DNA of 64,000 nucleotides from Streptomyces cinnamoneus. GTDB taxonomy: Bacteria > Actinomycetota > Actinomycetes > Streptomycetales > Streptomycetaceae. Positions 1 through 11,661 of this stretch are shown one piece after another (position 1 is the first letter of the stretch; each line of letters opens with the position of its first letter). Made by a program: the position numbers and the translations under genes. Under the pieces are notes generated by a model. It was not told the origin of the DNA. It was given only the letters and a program-made list of their open reading frames with translations, and searched no databases. The stretch is from the NCBI RefSeq assembly GCF_014650495.1, contig NZ_BMVB01000004.1, positions 1 through 64,000 of the forward strand, written 5' to 3'.

Positions 1-41
1 CCGGCGGGAGGGGCCGGGGCGGGAGGGGATGGACCCTGGCA

Positions 42-118
42 GGGGGCGTGACGCGTTATTTGCGGCGGCGTACGGAGCACCCGAACCAGGTGCCGTTGCC
101 GTAAATAATGCAGCCCCC
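42..118. repeat. Long imperfect hairpin downstream of the PucR gene
   Basis: Nested dyad symmetry: an outer GGGGGC/GCCCCC pair (42-47, 113-118), an AT-containing 14-bp arm (53-66) pairing with 98-111 with two mismatches, and an inner ACGG-CACC/GGTG-CCGT hairpin. It lies 3' of the PucR gene on that gene's strand, so it may be a terminator. However, the AT-rich middle of the stem is unusual for this genome and there is no T-run. The rest of 1-185 shows nothing I recognise. Confidence 0.45.
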
Positions 119-185
119 AGAAGGGTCCGTCCCCTCCCGCCCCGGCCCCGCCCGGACAACGAACCGCACCCCCACCCCACCCGCC

Positions 186-1817
186 TCACCCCACGTGCCG
201 CCGGGCCCGCAGCGCCAGCCCCAGGGACAGCACCGCCTCCGGGTCCTCCAGGTCCGTGCCGAGCAGCTTCCCGATCCGTCCCAGCCTGTCGTACAGCGTC
301 TGCCGGTTCAGGTGCAGTTCCCGCGCCGTCTCCGCCTTGCGGCCCGCGTGGGCCAGGTACGTCTCCAGCGTCGGCAGCAGCGGCGGCCGGGACGTCGCGT
401 CGTGGGCCAGCAACGGCCCGAGGGCGCGTTCCACGAACGCCGCCAGGTCCCCGTGCGAGCGCAGCCGCCACAGCAGGACGTCCACGTCCAGCCGCCGCAC
501 GTCGTGCCAGGGGCGGTCGGGAAGGCCCTGGCCCGCGGCCGCCACGGCCCCCGCCGCCTCGGCCGCGTGCCGCAGGCCGGCTCCGGCCGTCCGCCACGTC
601 GCCGGCGCGCCGACGACCACCACCGGCGGCCGGCACGACGCACGCTCCGCCCCCGCCCGCAGCGCGGCCGCCACCCGGTCGGCCACCGCGGCCCGTTCCT
701 CGTCCTCCCGCAGCCCCACCAGCAGCGGAACCCGCCCCTCCGGCAGTCGTACCCCCAGCAGTACCGGCGCCCCCACCCCGGCCAGCTCCCGGTGGACGGC
801 CCCGGCCAGCGCCGTCCAGCTGTCGGGGGCCGGCACCAGGTCGCCGGCCGGCCGCATCACCACCGGCAGCAGCGGGCCGGGCCCCGGCCGGAAGCCCAGC
901 ACCCGGGCCTGCGCGGCGGCGTCGGCCGCGTCCAGCCGGTCCTCGGCGAGGTCGGTGAGGAAGTCGCCGCGGCCGCGCGCGGCCAGCTCCTCCTCCTGCC
1001 GGGCCTGCAGCAGCACCACCGCCAGCAGCCCCGCCGCCCGGTCCGCGGCGATCCGGTGCACGGGCGCGAGCGGCGCGTTGACGGGCAGGACGGACAGCCG
1101 GGCCCGGACCGCGCCCGGCCCGGGCCCGGTGCCGGGGACGTCCGTGACGACGCGGCCCGGCAGACCCGCCGCCCGCAGCCCGTCCCACACCTGCAGGGGA
1201 TCGGCCGCACCCGGCGGGGCGGGCTCGGGGCCGGCCGCGTACAGCAGCCTCCCGTCGGAGGCTTCCAGGAAGACGGGATTGCCCGTGAAGCCGGCGAACA
1301 GCCGCAGCACCTCGGGCACGCCGCCCCCGCCCAGCAGGACCTCCGTGCAGCGCCGGTGCACCTCCTCGGCCCGGCGCAGCAGTGCGTAGTGCTCGTTGAC
1401 CAGCTCGGTGTGGATCTCCTCGGTGACCGCGACGAACGGCACCTCCCGGTGCAGCTGCACCAGGGGCAGGCCGCACGAACGGGCCGTGTCCACCACCGCC
1501 GCCGGCAGCGTGGTGAAGCGCGCGCCCAGCTCGACGACGAGCGCCGCGATGCCCCGCTCGGCGAGCCCCCGCACGAACGCCCGCTGCTCGGCGGGGCGGT
1601 CGCCGACCCCCAGCCCGGTGGTCAGCAGCAGCTCGCCGCCCTTGAGGAGGGCGGCGATGTTCGGCGCTTCGCCCGCGTGCACCCAGCGCACCGGCCGGTG
1701 CAGCCGGTCGGCGCCGGTCATCACCTCGGGCAGGCCCCGGCGCAGGGCGGGCAGTTCGAGGGCCCGGGCGACGGTGATGGCGCCCTGCGGAGGGGCGGGC
1801 GGCAGCGGCGGTTCCAT
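186..1817 (-). CDS. PucR family transcriptional regulator
   Basis: A 543-residue PucR-type regulator. The N-terminal purine-catabolism-like sensor domain covers about residues 15-135. A GGDEF-like middle region follows. The C-terminal PucR helix-turn-helix is at about 485-540 and contains AETARELHLNRQTLYDRLGR, typical of the family. Such proteins usually activate or repress catabolic and transport genes in response to a small metabolite; the ligand here is unknown. It is divergent from an MFS transporter 42 bp away, its most likely target. The ATG at 1817 is preceded by TAGGTT (read on the minus strand) with a 7-nt spacer, indicating a leaderless mRNA. Confidence 0.9.
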   Translation of the reverse strand: MEPPLPPAPPQGAITVARALELPALRRGLPEVMTGADRLHRPVRWVHAGEAPNIAALLKGGELLLTTGLGVGDRPAEQRAFVRGLAERGIAALVVELGARFTTLPAAVVDTARSCGLPLVQLHREVPFVAVTEEIHTELVNEHYALLRRAEEVHRRCTEVLLGGGGVPEVLRLFAGFTGNPVFLEASDGRLLYAAGPEPAPPGAADPLQVWDGLRAAGLPGRVVTDVPGTGPGPGAVRARLSVLPVNAPLAPVHRIAADRAAGLLAVVLLQARQEEELAARGRGDFLTDLAEDRLDAADAAAQARVLGFRPGPGPLLPVVMRPAGDLVPAPDSWTALAGAVHRELAGVGAPVLLGVRLPEGRVPLLVGLREDEERAAVADRVAAALRAGAERASCRPPVVVVGAPATWRTAGAGLRHAAEAAGAVAAAGQGLPDRPWHDVRRLDVDVLLWRLRSHGDLAAFVERALGPLLAHDATSRPPLLPTLETYLAHAGRKAETARELHLNRQTLYDRLGRIGKLLGTDLEDPEAVLSLGLALRARRHVG

Positions 1818-1824
1818 GGGCGCG

Positions 1825-1852
1825 AACCTACAGGCCGCCCCGCCCCTACCCT
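1825..1852. promoter_or_regulatory. Face-to-face leaderless promoters of pucR-like and MFS genes
   Basis: Minus-strand -10 box TAGGTT (1825-1830) lies 7 nt before the PucR ATG. Plus-strand -10 box TACCCT (1847-1852) lies 7 nt before the MFS ATG. With normal 16-18 bp spacing, each -35 region would fall on the other promoter's -10 box, so the two promoters should exclude each other. Confidence 0.55.
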
Positions 1853-1859
1853 GTCCCGC

Positions 1860-3170
1860 ATGACGTCAGCCGCCTCGCCCCCGTCCCCGCCCTCCGGCAT
1901 ACGCACGGACACCTCCCCGGGCGTCCTCGCGGGCCCCGACCGCGCCGCCGTGCAGCGGCGCACGCTGCGGGTCCTGATCGCGGCCCAGATCGTGGCCGGC
2001 CTCGGCATGGGCTCGATGCTCTCCTCGGGCGGGCTGCTCGTCGAGCGGCTGACGGGCTCGCAGTCGCTCGCGGGCCTGTCCACCACCCTCATCACGCTGG
2101 GCGCCGCACTGCTGGCGGTGCCGCTCGCCGCGCTGTCCCGCGCCCGGGGCCGCAGGGCGGGGCTCGGCACCGGCTGGCTGGTGGCCGCCGCGGGCGCGGT
2201 CGTCGTGCTGATCGCCGCCCGGCTCGGCGCGTACCCGCCGGTGCTGCTCGGCATGCTGCTGATCGGCGCGGCCACGGCGGCCAACCTGCAGTCGCGCTAC
2301 GCGGCCACCGACCTGGCCGAGCCCGGGGCCCGGGCGGGCGCGCTCTCGCTCGTGGTCTGGTCGACGACCGTGGGCAGCGTCCTCGGCCCCAACCTCAGCG
2401 GCCCGGGCGAGGCGGTGGCCCGCCCGCTCGGCCTGCCCGGGCCGGCCGGCACGTTCGTCTTCTCCGTGGTGGCGTTCGTCCTGGGATGGGCGGTCGTCCA
2501 CACCCTGCTGCGCCCCGATCCGCTGCTGTCGGCCGGGACCGGGCACGCCGCGCACGCGGCCGGCCCGGACGGGGAGGGCTTCGCGGCCCGCATGCGCGCG
2601 GCGATGCGGCACGTCGGCGCGTCGCCCGCCGCCCTGACGGGCCTGACGGCGCTGGTCCTCGGGCACGGCGTGATGGTGGCGGTGATGTCGATGACGCCCG
2701 TCCACCTCGCGCACCACGGGGCCTCGCTGAGCATCATCGGCTTCACCATCAGCGTGCACATCGCCGGGATGTACGCGCTGTCGCCGCTGGTGGGCAAGGC
2801 GGCCGACCGGCTGGGCCGGGTGCCGGTGATCCTGCTGGGCCAGGCGGTCCTCGTCACCGCCACGCTGCTCGCCGGCACGGCGGGGAGCCGGCAGTGGCCG
2901 GTGACGGCGGGCCTCTTCCTGCTGGGCGTGGGCTGGTCGTGCGTGACCGTCGCCGGGTCGACGCTGCTGGGCGAGTCGGTCGGCGCCGCGCACCGCCCGG
3001 AGGTGGAAGGGCTGTCCGACACCGCGATGAACCTGGTGGGAGCGGCCGGCGGCGCGTTCTCCGGCACGGTGCTCGGCGACTACGGCTACGGCGGTCTCAA
3101 TGCCGCCGCAGCCGTGCTCGTGGCCCCCTCGGGCGCCCTGGCGCTGTACTTCGTCCTCCGCAGGCGCTGA
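1860..3170 (+). CDS. MFS transporter
   Basis: A 436-residue major facilitator superfamily permease with about 12 hydrophobic segments from residue 40 to the C-terminus. The loop KAADRLGRVPV after the eighth or so segment is the typical MFS loop motif. The start is the ATG at 1860, chosen because a TACCCT -10 box lies 7 nt upstream (leaderless); the same frame is open far upstream but with non-coding composition. It is divergent from the PucR regulator, suggesting regulated import or efflux of a small molecule. The substrate cannot be read from the sequence. Confidence 0.85.
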   Translation: MTSAASPPSPPSGIRTDTSPGVLAGPDRAAVQRRTLRVLIAAQIVAGLGMGSMLSSGGLLVERLTGSQSLAGLSTTLITLGAALLAVPLAALSRARGRRAGLGTGWLVAAAGAVVVLIAARLGAYPPVLLGMLLIGAATAANLQSRYAATDLAEPGARAGALSLVVWSTTVGSVLGPNLSGPGEAVARPLGLPGPAGTFVFSVVAFVLGWAVVHTLLRPDPLLSAGTGHAAHAAGPDGEGFAARMRAAMRHVGASPAALTGLTALVLGHGVMVAVMSMTPVHLAHHGASLSIIGFTISVHIAGMYALSPLVGKAADRLGRVPVILLGQAVLVTATLLAGTAGSRQWPVTAGLFLLGVGWSCVTVAGSTLLGESVGAAHRPEVEGLSDTAMNLVGAAGGAFSGTVLGDYGYGGLNAAAAVLVAPSGALALYFVLRRR

Positions 3171-3192
3171 CGGAGGGCGGGAGACGGCCGGG

Positions 3193-4995
3193 CTAGCCGC
3201 CGAAGGCGCTCGACGCGGTCAGGCGCAGGGCGGTGTCGATGAGCGGCACGTGGCTGAACGCCTGCGGGAAGTTGCCCACCTGCCGCTGCAGGCGGGAGTC
3301 CCACTCCTCCGCGAGCAGGCCCAGGTCGTTGCGCAGGTTCAGCAGCTTCTCGAACAGCTCGCGGGCCTCCTCGACGCGGCCGATCATGGCCAGGTCGTCG
3401 GCGAGCCAGAACGAGCAGGCCAGGAAGGCGCCTTCGTCGCCGGCGAGCCCGTCCACGCCCGCGTCCTCGCCGGCGGTCGGGTAGCGCAGCACGAAGCCGT
3501 CGGGGGTCGACAGCTCCCGCTGGATGGCCTCGATGGTGCCGATGACGCGCTTGTCGTCGGGCGGCAGGAAGCCCATCTGCGGGATGAGCAGCAGGGAGGC
3601 GTCCAGCTCCTGGGAGCCGTAGGACTGGGTGAAGGTGTTGCGCTCCTTGTCGTAGCCCTTCTCGCACACGTCCCGGTGGATGTCGTCGCGCAGCTCGCGC
3701 CAGCGCTCCAGCGGGCCGTCCACGTCGCCGGACTCGATGAGCTTGATGGTGCGGTCGACGGCGACCCAGGCCATGACCTTGGAGTGGACGAAGTGGCGGC
3801 GGGGGCCGCGCACCTCCCAGATGCCCTCGTCGGGCTCGGTCCAGTGGTCCTCCAGGTAGCCGATGAGCCGCAGCTGGAGCAGGGAGGCGTAGTCGTTGCG
3901 GGCCAGGCCCGTCATGTGCGCCAGGTGCAGGGCCTCGGTGACCTCGCCGTAGACGTCGAGCTGGAGCTGGCCGGCGGCACCGTTGCCGACCCGGACCGGG
4001 CCGGAGTTCTCGTAGCCGGGCAGCCAGGGCAGCTCGGCCTCGCCGAGCTCGCGCTCGCCGGCGATGCCGTACATGATCTGCAGGTTCTCGGGGTCGCCGG
4101 CGACGGCGCGCAGCAGCCACTCGCGCCAGGCGCGGGCCTCCTCGCGGTAGCCGGTGCGCAGCAGCGAGGAGAGGGTGATCGCGGCGTCCCGCAGCCAGGT
4201 GTAGCGGTAGTCCCAGTTGCGGACGCCGCCGATCTCCTCCGGCAGGGACGTGGTGGGGGCGGCGACGATGCCGCCGGTGGGCGCGTACGTCAGCGCCTTG
4301 AGGGTGATCAGCGAGCGGACCACGGCGTCCCGGTAGGGGCCGTGGTACGTACAGTGGCCGACCCACTCGCGCCAGAACTCCTCCGTGGCCTCCAGCGAGC
4401 CCTCGGGGTCGGGCAGGGCGGGCGGCTCGCCGTGCGAGGGCTGCCAGCTGATGGTGAAGGCGACGCGATCGCCGGGGGAGACGGTGAAGTCGGAGTAGGT
4501 GGTGAGGTCCTTGCCGAAGGTGTCGGCGGTGGTGTCCAGCCACACGGAGTCGGGGCCCGCGACGGCCACCGTGCGGTCGCCCACCTTGTGCACCCAGGGC
4601 ACGACCCGCCCGTAGGAGAAGCGCATGCGCAGCGCGGAGCGCATGGGCACCCGGCCGCTGACGCCCTCCACGATCCGGATCAGCTGCGGGGCACCGTCGC
4701 GCGGCGGCATGAAGTCGATGATGCGGACCGTGCCGCGCGGGGTGTCCCACTCGGACTCCAGGACGAGGGAGTCGCCGCGGTAGCGGCGGCGGTCGGCCTG
4801 CGGCGGTGCCGCCCCCGAGGGGTGCGCGGGGCCGATGCGCCAGTAGCCGTGTTCCTCCGTGCCGAGCAGTCCGGCGAACGCGGCGTGCGAATCGAATCGG
4901 GGCAGGCACAGCCAGTCGGCCGTACCGTCCCGGCAGACCAGGGCGGCGGTCTGCATGTCGCCGATGAGTGCGTAATCCTCGATACGCCCGGCCAC
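3193..4995 (-). CDS. Glycoside hydrolase family 15 protein (glucoamylase/trehalase-like)
   Basis: A 600-residue cytoplasmic GH15 protein without a signal peptide. The N-terminal beta-sandwich domain starts IEDYALIGDMQTAALV. The (alpha/alpha)6 catalytic domain begins around residue 240 with GGVRNWDYRYTWLRDAA, the conserved family segment. The C-terminal EEWDSRLQRQVGNFPQAFSH holds the second conserved acidic region. Members hydrolyse alpha-1,4/1,6-glucans or trehalose; intracellular actinobacterial ones often act on trehalose or maltodextrins. The GTG start at 4995 has GGAG 5 nt upstream. It converges with the MFS gene 22 bp away. The exact substrate is not decidable here. Confidence 0.9.
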   Translation of the reverse strand: MAGRIEDYALIGDMQTAALVCRDGTADWLCLPRFDSHAAFAGLLGTEEHGYWRIGPAHPSGAAPPQADRRRYRGDSLVLESEWDTPRGTVRIIDFMPPRDGAPQLIRIVEGVSGRVPMRSALRMRFSYGRVVPWVHKVGDRTVAVAGPDSVWLDTTADTFGKDLTTYSDFTVSPGDRVAFTISWQPSHGEPPALPDPEGSLEATEEFWREWVGHCTYHGPYRDAVVRSLITLKALTYAPTGGIVAAPTTSLPEEIGGVRNWDYRYTWLRDAAITLSSLLRTGYREEARAWREWLLRAVAGDPENLQIMYGIAGERELGEAELPWLPGYENSGPVRVGNGAAGQLQLDVYGEVTEALHLAHMTGLARNDYASLLQLRLIGYLEDHWTEPDEGIWEVRGPRRHFVHSKVMAWVAVDRTIKLIESGDVDGPLERWRELRDDIHRDVCEKGYDKERNTFTQSYGSQELDASLLLIPQMGFLPPDDKRVIGTIEAIQRELSTPDGFVLRYPTAGEDAGVDGLAGDEGAFLACSFWLADDLAMIGRVEEARELFEKLLNLRNDLGLLAEEWDSRLQRQVGNFPQAFSHVPLIDTALRLTASSAFGG

Positions 4996-5464
4996 GTCAT
5001 CTCCAGTCGAACGGCATCCAGGACCCCTTCAGGGGTCGAACGGCATCCAGGACCCTGCGGGGCCCTTTGACGGTCAATGCGATCTTCGACGAGCTCTGTT
5101 CCGGGGAGAGCCCCTCCCAGGGGGTGGCTGGGGGAGGGCGGGATGGTGCCGTGCCGGCCGGCTCGCTGCGTGTGTCCGAGCAGGATACGACGACGAGTTG
5201 GGACACGCGCGACGGTTGGTGGGGGAATCTGTGCCGAATGGGTGGCCTGATGCGTACCCGGGACGCGCCCGGTGACACGTCCGTGACGCACGGTCGGCGG
5301 GGCCGTCGCACCGCGTCACCGGACGCGCCCGGCCGTGGGCGCTGATACCCTGGTACCCCGTGGACCGGTGGGCGCAAGACCCCCCAACCGCAGCGACGGC
5401 ACCCCCGGAAATCACCGGGTGACCGCCGGCACGCACCCTCACTCGCGACCACGGGAGCCCCCCT
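4996..5464. other. Divergent intergenic region of GH15 and pyrG
   Basis: 469 bp without a convincing gene. It contains the duplicated 21-bp element described separately, a G/C-rich inverted stretch near 5107-5140, and a TACCCT -10-like box at 5346-5351 about 110 nt upstream of the pyrG start, implying a leader of roughly 107 nt. Longer open frames across it have no start with a ribosome site and are judged spurious. Confidence 0.5.
5006..5055. repeat. Tandem pair of 21-bp direct repeats with a hairpin between
   Basis: Two identical 21-bp copies (5006-5026 and 5035-5055, 29-bp period) beginning GTCGAACGGCATCC. A GACCCC-TTCA-GGGGTC stem-loop joins the copies. They sit 10-60 bp upstream of the GH15 start codon, in its presumed 5' UTR or promoter. 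Possible regulator-binding sites, or a simple local duplication. Confidence 0.7.
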
Positions 5465-7117
<1,653 letters not shown>

Positions 7118-7130
7118 CCTATACGGTGGA

Positions 7131-7180
7131 CCGGGGTGAGCGCCTCCCGTGAGGGAGGGGCTCACCCCGGTTGCCGTTTT
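7131..7180 (+). terminator. Terminator of pyrG
   Basis: Stem of 11 bp (CCGGGGTGAGC with GCTCACCCCGG) capped by a second CCTCCC/GGGAGG pairing and followed by TTGCCGTTTT. A near-classical intrinsic terminator. Confidence 0.85.
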
Positions 7181-7205
7181 GCTGGAGTTTCGCGGGAGGA
7201 CACCC

Positions 7206-7841
7206 ATGGCGCATGCACCCATCCAGGACACCGCCGAGGAGTGGCAGGTCAATGCCACCAGTACGCCGTTCACCGGCAACAAGACGAGTGTCCGCACGGA
7301 CACCGTGGTGATGCCGGACGGCTCCGCCGTCACCCGCGACTACCAGGTGCACCCGGGCTCGGTCGCCGTCGTCGCCCTCGACGACCAGGACCGGGTGATC
7401 GTGGTGAGCCAGTACCGCCACCCGGTGCGGCAGCGGCTGTGGGAGATCCCGGCCGGGCTGCTCGACGTCCCCGGCGAGAACCCGCTGCACGCCGCCCAGC
7501 GCGAGCTCTACGAGGAGGCGCACGTCAAGGCCGAGGACTGGCGGGTGCTGACCGACGTCTACACCACGCCGGGCGGCTGCGACGAGGCCGTCCGGATCTT
7601 CCTGGCCCGGGGCATCTCCGACGTCGAGGGGGAGCGCTTCGATGTCGAGCACGAGGAGCTCGACATGGAGGTCACCCGGGTCCCCCTGGCGCTGCTGGGG
7701 CGCGGCGTCCTCAAGGGCGAGCTCCACAACAACTGCCTGGTCGTCGGCGTGCTTTCGGTCATGGCGGCGCTGGCCGGCGACGGCCTGGACGCGCTGCGCC
7801 CGGCGGAGGCTCCCTGGCCGGCCCGCCCCTTCGAGGTCTGA
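7206..7841 (+). CDS. NUDIX hydrolase (ADP-ribose pyrophosphatase-like)
   Basis: A 211-residue NUDIX enzyme. The Nudix box is GLLDVPGENPLHAAQRELYE followed by EA, spanning about residues 90-112; it fits Gx5Ex7REUxEEx, with three intervening residues differing from the commonest form. The upstream YRHPVRQRLWEIPAG segment is typical of ADP-ribose/ADP-sugar pyrophosphatases (YjhB/NudF type). It would hydrolyse ADP-ribose to AMP and ribose-5-phosphate. The ATG at 7206 was chosen over an upstream in-frame start because GGGAGGA lies about 6 nt before it. It follows pyrG after a terminator, so it is probably transcribed separately. Confidence 0.9.
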   Translation: MAHAPIQDTAEEWQVNATSTPFTGNKTSVRTDTVVMPDGSAVTRDYQVHPGSVAVVALDDQDRVIVVSQYRHPVRQRLWEIPAGLLDVPGENPLHAAQRELYEEAHVKAEDWRVLTDVYTTPGGCDEAVRIFLARGISDVEGERFDVEHEELDMEVTRVPLALLGRGVLKGELHNNCLVVGVLSVMAALAGDGLDALRPAEAPWPARPFEV

Positions 7842-8064
7842 CGACCCCTCCGGGACCCCTCCCGGACCCCACCCCGGGCAGGCCCCGGGGCCACCTCGGG
7901 CAGGCCCGGCCGGTCCGACCGTCATGCAACCCGAATAGGTGATCTTCAGCATGGCCGGTGTGCGTTCCCCGGAGCGCGGCGGGCGGTGAACTAGGCTCGA
8001 TACGTTCCCGACCGCGGCCGCGGCGGGCTCGTGCGTGCAGTGCAGGTGGAACGGGAGTGGACCC

Positions 8065-10224
8065 GTGGCGGAGCGGACGGTGGAGACCGGCGGACCGGCG
8101 GCGGCCCCGCCCGAGCGGCGGCTGCCCGCCCCGAGCGGGGGGATGAGCCCCCGTCAACCGGCCGCACCCGCGACGGCCTTCGGCCCGCAGCCGTTCGTCG
8201 GGCGGCTGCGCGAGCTCAAGGAACTGCGCGAGGACATCGTCCGGGCCGGCCTGGACACCCTCTCGGGCCGCAAGACACCGCGCAGCCGGGTGCTGCTCAT
8301 CGCCGGCCGCCCGGGCTCCGGCCGCACCACCCTCGCCGAGGCGCTGGCCCGCCGGCTCGCCGGGGAGTACCCGGACGGAGTACTCCGCGCCCGCCTCACC
8401 GGCGCCGACGGGGCGCCCGTCCCCACCGAACGGACCGCCAGGGCGCTGCTCGCCGAGCTCGGCGCCCCCGTGCCGGCGGGCGCCGAGGAGGACGAGCTCA
8501 CCCAGGCGCTGCGCTCCGCCCTGGACGGCCGGCGCGTGCTGCTGATCCTGGACGACGCGGCCGGCGCCGAGCAGGTGGACCCGCTGCTGCCGGACGAGCC
8601 CGACTGCCTCGTCGTCGCCGTCTCGCGCGGGCCGCTGACCGGTGTGCCCGACGTGCGGCCGTGCACCCTCGGCGGCCTGGACGCGGTCGCCGCCGTCGAC
8701 CTGCTGGAGTGGTACGCGGGCCCCACCCGCATCACCTGCGACCCGGTGGCGGCGAGCACGGTGGTCGAGGAGTGCGGCGGCCAGCCCGCCGCCCTGGTCC
8801 TGGTCGGCGGCTGGCTGGCCGCCCGCTCCAAGATGACGGTCGTGGACGTGGCCAAGCGGCTGCGCGAGCTGCCGGCCGCCGCCCCGGACCAGGGCGGCAC
8901 CGGCCGGCCACTGGCCCGGGCCTTCCACCTCGCCTACGAGGCGCTGCCGCCGCCCGCCGCCCGCACCCTGCACCTCCTCGCGCTGGCCCCGGCCGGGCTG
9001 CTCGACGCCCACACCGCTTCCGCGCTGGCCGGCTCCTCGCTGTCGACGGCCCAGTCGCTGCTGGAGGACCTCACGACCCGGGGGCTGCTGCGCGCGGAGG
9101 CCCCCGAGGGCGCCTCGGGCGCGCTGCCGCCGCAGTACCGGGTGCCCGGCTGCCTGGCGCCGCTGCTGGGCGCGCTGCTGCAGGCGCAGGAGCGGCCCGC
9201 GGAGATCGAGCTGGCGCGCGCCCGGATGCTGGAGCGCACCGTGCGCCAGCTGCACTCCTGCCGGGCCGCCACCGAACGGGACGACCCGGCGGTGCGCCGG
9301 CGGATCGAGCAGCTGCCCCGCCCGCTGCGCTTCCCCTCCCCGGCCGCCGCCGAGGAGTGGCTGCTGGCCCGGCTGCCGGCCCTGCTGGCCGCCGCCCGGC
9401 TGGCCGTGGAGGACGGCAGGCTCGACACCCTCGCCCGGCGGCTGGTCTCCGCGCTGACCCGGGCCCTGACGGCGCACCTGGGCGCGGAGGCGGCGGCACC
9501 GGAGCTGTACGGGCTGCACCAGCTCGTCCTCGACGTGGCGCGGCGCTGCGAGATGCCGCTGGAGAAGGCCGCGGCCCTGCTGAACCTCGGCGACCTGGAC
9601 GCCCGGGCCGGACGGACCGGGGAGGCGCTCGACCGCTACCGCCAGGCACTGCAGTCGGCGCGGGAGGCGGGCGACCCGTACGCCATCAGCCGGGCGCTGG
9701 AATCCATCGCGGCCGCGCACCAGGGGCTGGGCGACTGGCAGCGGGCGGCCGACTGGTACCGGCGGGGGCTGGAGTTGCGTCTGACGCGGGGTGAACTCGC
9801 CGACGAGGCGCGGCTGTACGGGCGGCTGGGCGCGGTGCACGGCTATGCCGGCCAGTGGGCGGAGGCGTTGCGCGACTGGCGGGCGGCGGCCGCGGCCTGC
9901 CGCCGGCTGCGCGACCAGCCCGGGCACGCCCGGGCGCTGAGCGAGGCGGCCCGGGTGCTGGAGCACGCGGGGCGGCCGCGCGAGGCGCTGCGCACGTGCC
10001 TGGAGGCGGTGGAGTGTGCCAAGGCCGCGGGCGACCCGCGGCTGGAGGCGGGCGTGCGGCTGCGGCTGGCGGACACCCTGGAGCGCCTCGGCGACCCCGC
10101 CTCGGCGGTGGAGCACCGGCAGTCGGCGGAGCGGCTGCTGGGGGAGGCGCAGCCGGTGCCGGAGCCGTCCGTGCAGCGGCGGGAGGCGTCCGCCGGAGAG
10201 GGGCCGCCGGTGCAGGTGCGATAG
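8065..10224 (+). CDS. TPR-containing STAND-like NTPase (AfsR-related, no DNA-binding domain)
   Basis: A 719-residue protein resembling the NB-ARC plus TPR part of AfsR/SARP regulators but lacking the N-terminal DNA-binding domain. After a Pro/Ala-rich first 40 residues comes an ATPase-like domain with P-loop GRPGSGRTT (about 81-89) and Walker B RRVLLILDD. The P-loop has Arg where Lys is normal. From about residue 480 there are TPR-like helices (LLNLGDLDARAGRTGEALDRY and further repeats). Probably a protein-interaction or signalling scaffold. The GTG at 8065 has GGGAG 7 nt upstream; a GTG 30 nt earlier lacks one. It precedes ald but is separated by about 195 bp. Confidence 0.75.
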   Translation: MAERTVETGGPAAAPPERRLPAPSGGMSPRQPAAPATAFGPQPFVGRLRELKELREDIVRAGLDTLSGRKTPRSRVLLIAGRPGSGRTTLAEALARRLAGEYPDGVLRARLTGADGAPVPTERTARALLAELGAPVPAGAEEDELTQALRSALDGRRVLLILDDAAGAEQVDPLLPDEPDCLVVAVSRGPLTGVPDVRPCTLGGLDAVAAVDLLEWYAGPTRITCDPVAASTVVEECGGQPAALVLVGGWLAARSKMTVVDVAKRLRELPAAAPDQGGTGRPLARAFHLAYEALPPPAARTLHLLALAPAGLLDAHTASALAGSSLSTAQSLLEDLTTRGLLRAEAPEGASGALPPQYRVPGCLAPLLGALLQAQERPAEIELARARMLERTVRQLHSCRAATERDDPAVRRRIEQLPRPLRFPSPAAAEEWLLARLPALLAAARLAVEDGRLDTLARRLVSALTRALTAHLGAEAAAPELYGLHQLVLDVARRCEMPLEKAAALLNLGDLDARAGRTGEALDRYRQALQSAREAGDPYAISRALESIAAAHQGLGDWQRAADWYRRGLELRLTRGELADEARLYGRLGAVHGYAGQWAEALRDWRAAAAACRRLRDQPGHARALSEAARVLEHAGRPREALRTCLEAVECAKAAGDPRLEAGVRLRLADTLERLGDPASAVEHRQSAERLLGEAQPVPEPSVQRREASAGEGPPVQVR

Positions 10225-10419
10225 GTGCGGTGGAGGGGGCCCGGCAGGGTACCGGATCTTCGACCTAAGAAATCAGTGGCGGTTCGCGCAAAGATTGGTG
10301 CATTGCAAGGCTAGACAGCGCGCAATCCTTCATTAGACTGGCAACGCCGCGATCGACGCGGTCTGCTCTGGTGTGCCCGGCATATCAGGATTAGCCTGTC
10401 ATTCTCTGATACAAGGACC
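10225..10419 (+). promoter_or_regulatory. ald upstream region with dyads
   Basis: 195 bp, richer in A+T than its surroundings. It contains TGCATTGCA (10299-10307) inside a larger imperfect dyad, AAGATTG (10291-10297) with CAATCCTT about 25 bp downstream. Alanine dehydrogenase genes in actinobacteria are commonly controlled by Lrp/AsnC-type AldR proteins that bind such sites; that link is inferred. Confidence 0.4.
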
Positions 10420-11544
<1,125 letters not shown>

Positions 11545-11574
11545 GCCGACGACCGACGGACCCAGAAGAGCACG

Positions 11575-11617
11575 CACCCGGCCGGGCCTTGCCGAGCAAG
11601 GCCCGGCCGGGTGTTTT
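11575..11617 (+). terminator. Terminator of ald
   Basis: Perfect 18-bp stem (CACCCGGCCGGGCCTTGC, 11575-11592, with 11596-11613), a 3-nt CGA loop, then TTTT. The strongest classical intrinsic terminator in the window. Confidence 0.93.
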
Positions 11618-11661
11618 GCCGCCCTTTGACCCGCCCGTGATTCTTCCGGGTTATCCGCCGT

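Noticed and set aside
7850..7910. CCCCGGG/CCCCGGGG repeats after the NUDIX gene as a possible regulatory array
   Set aside because: Simple GC-rich low complexity; at most a weak terminator.
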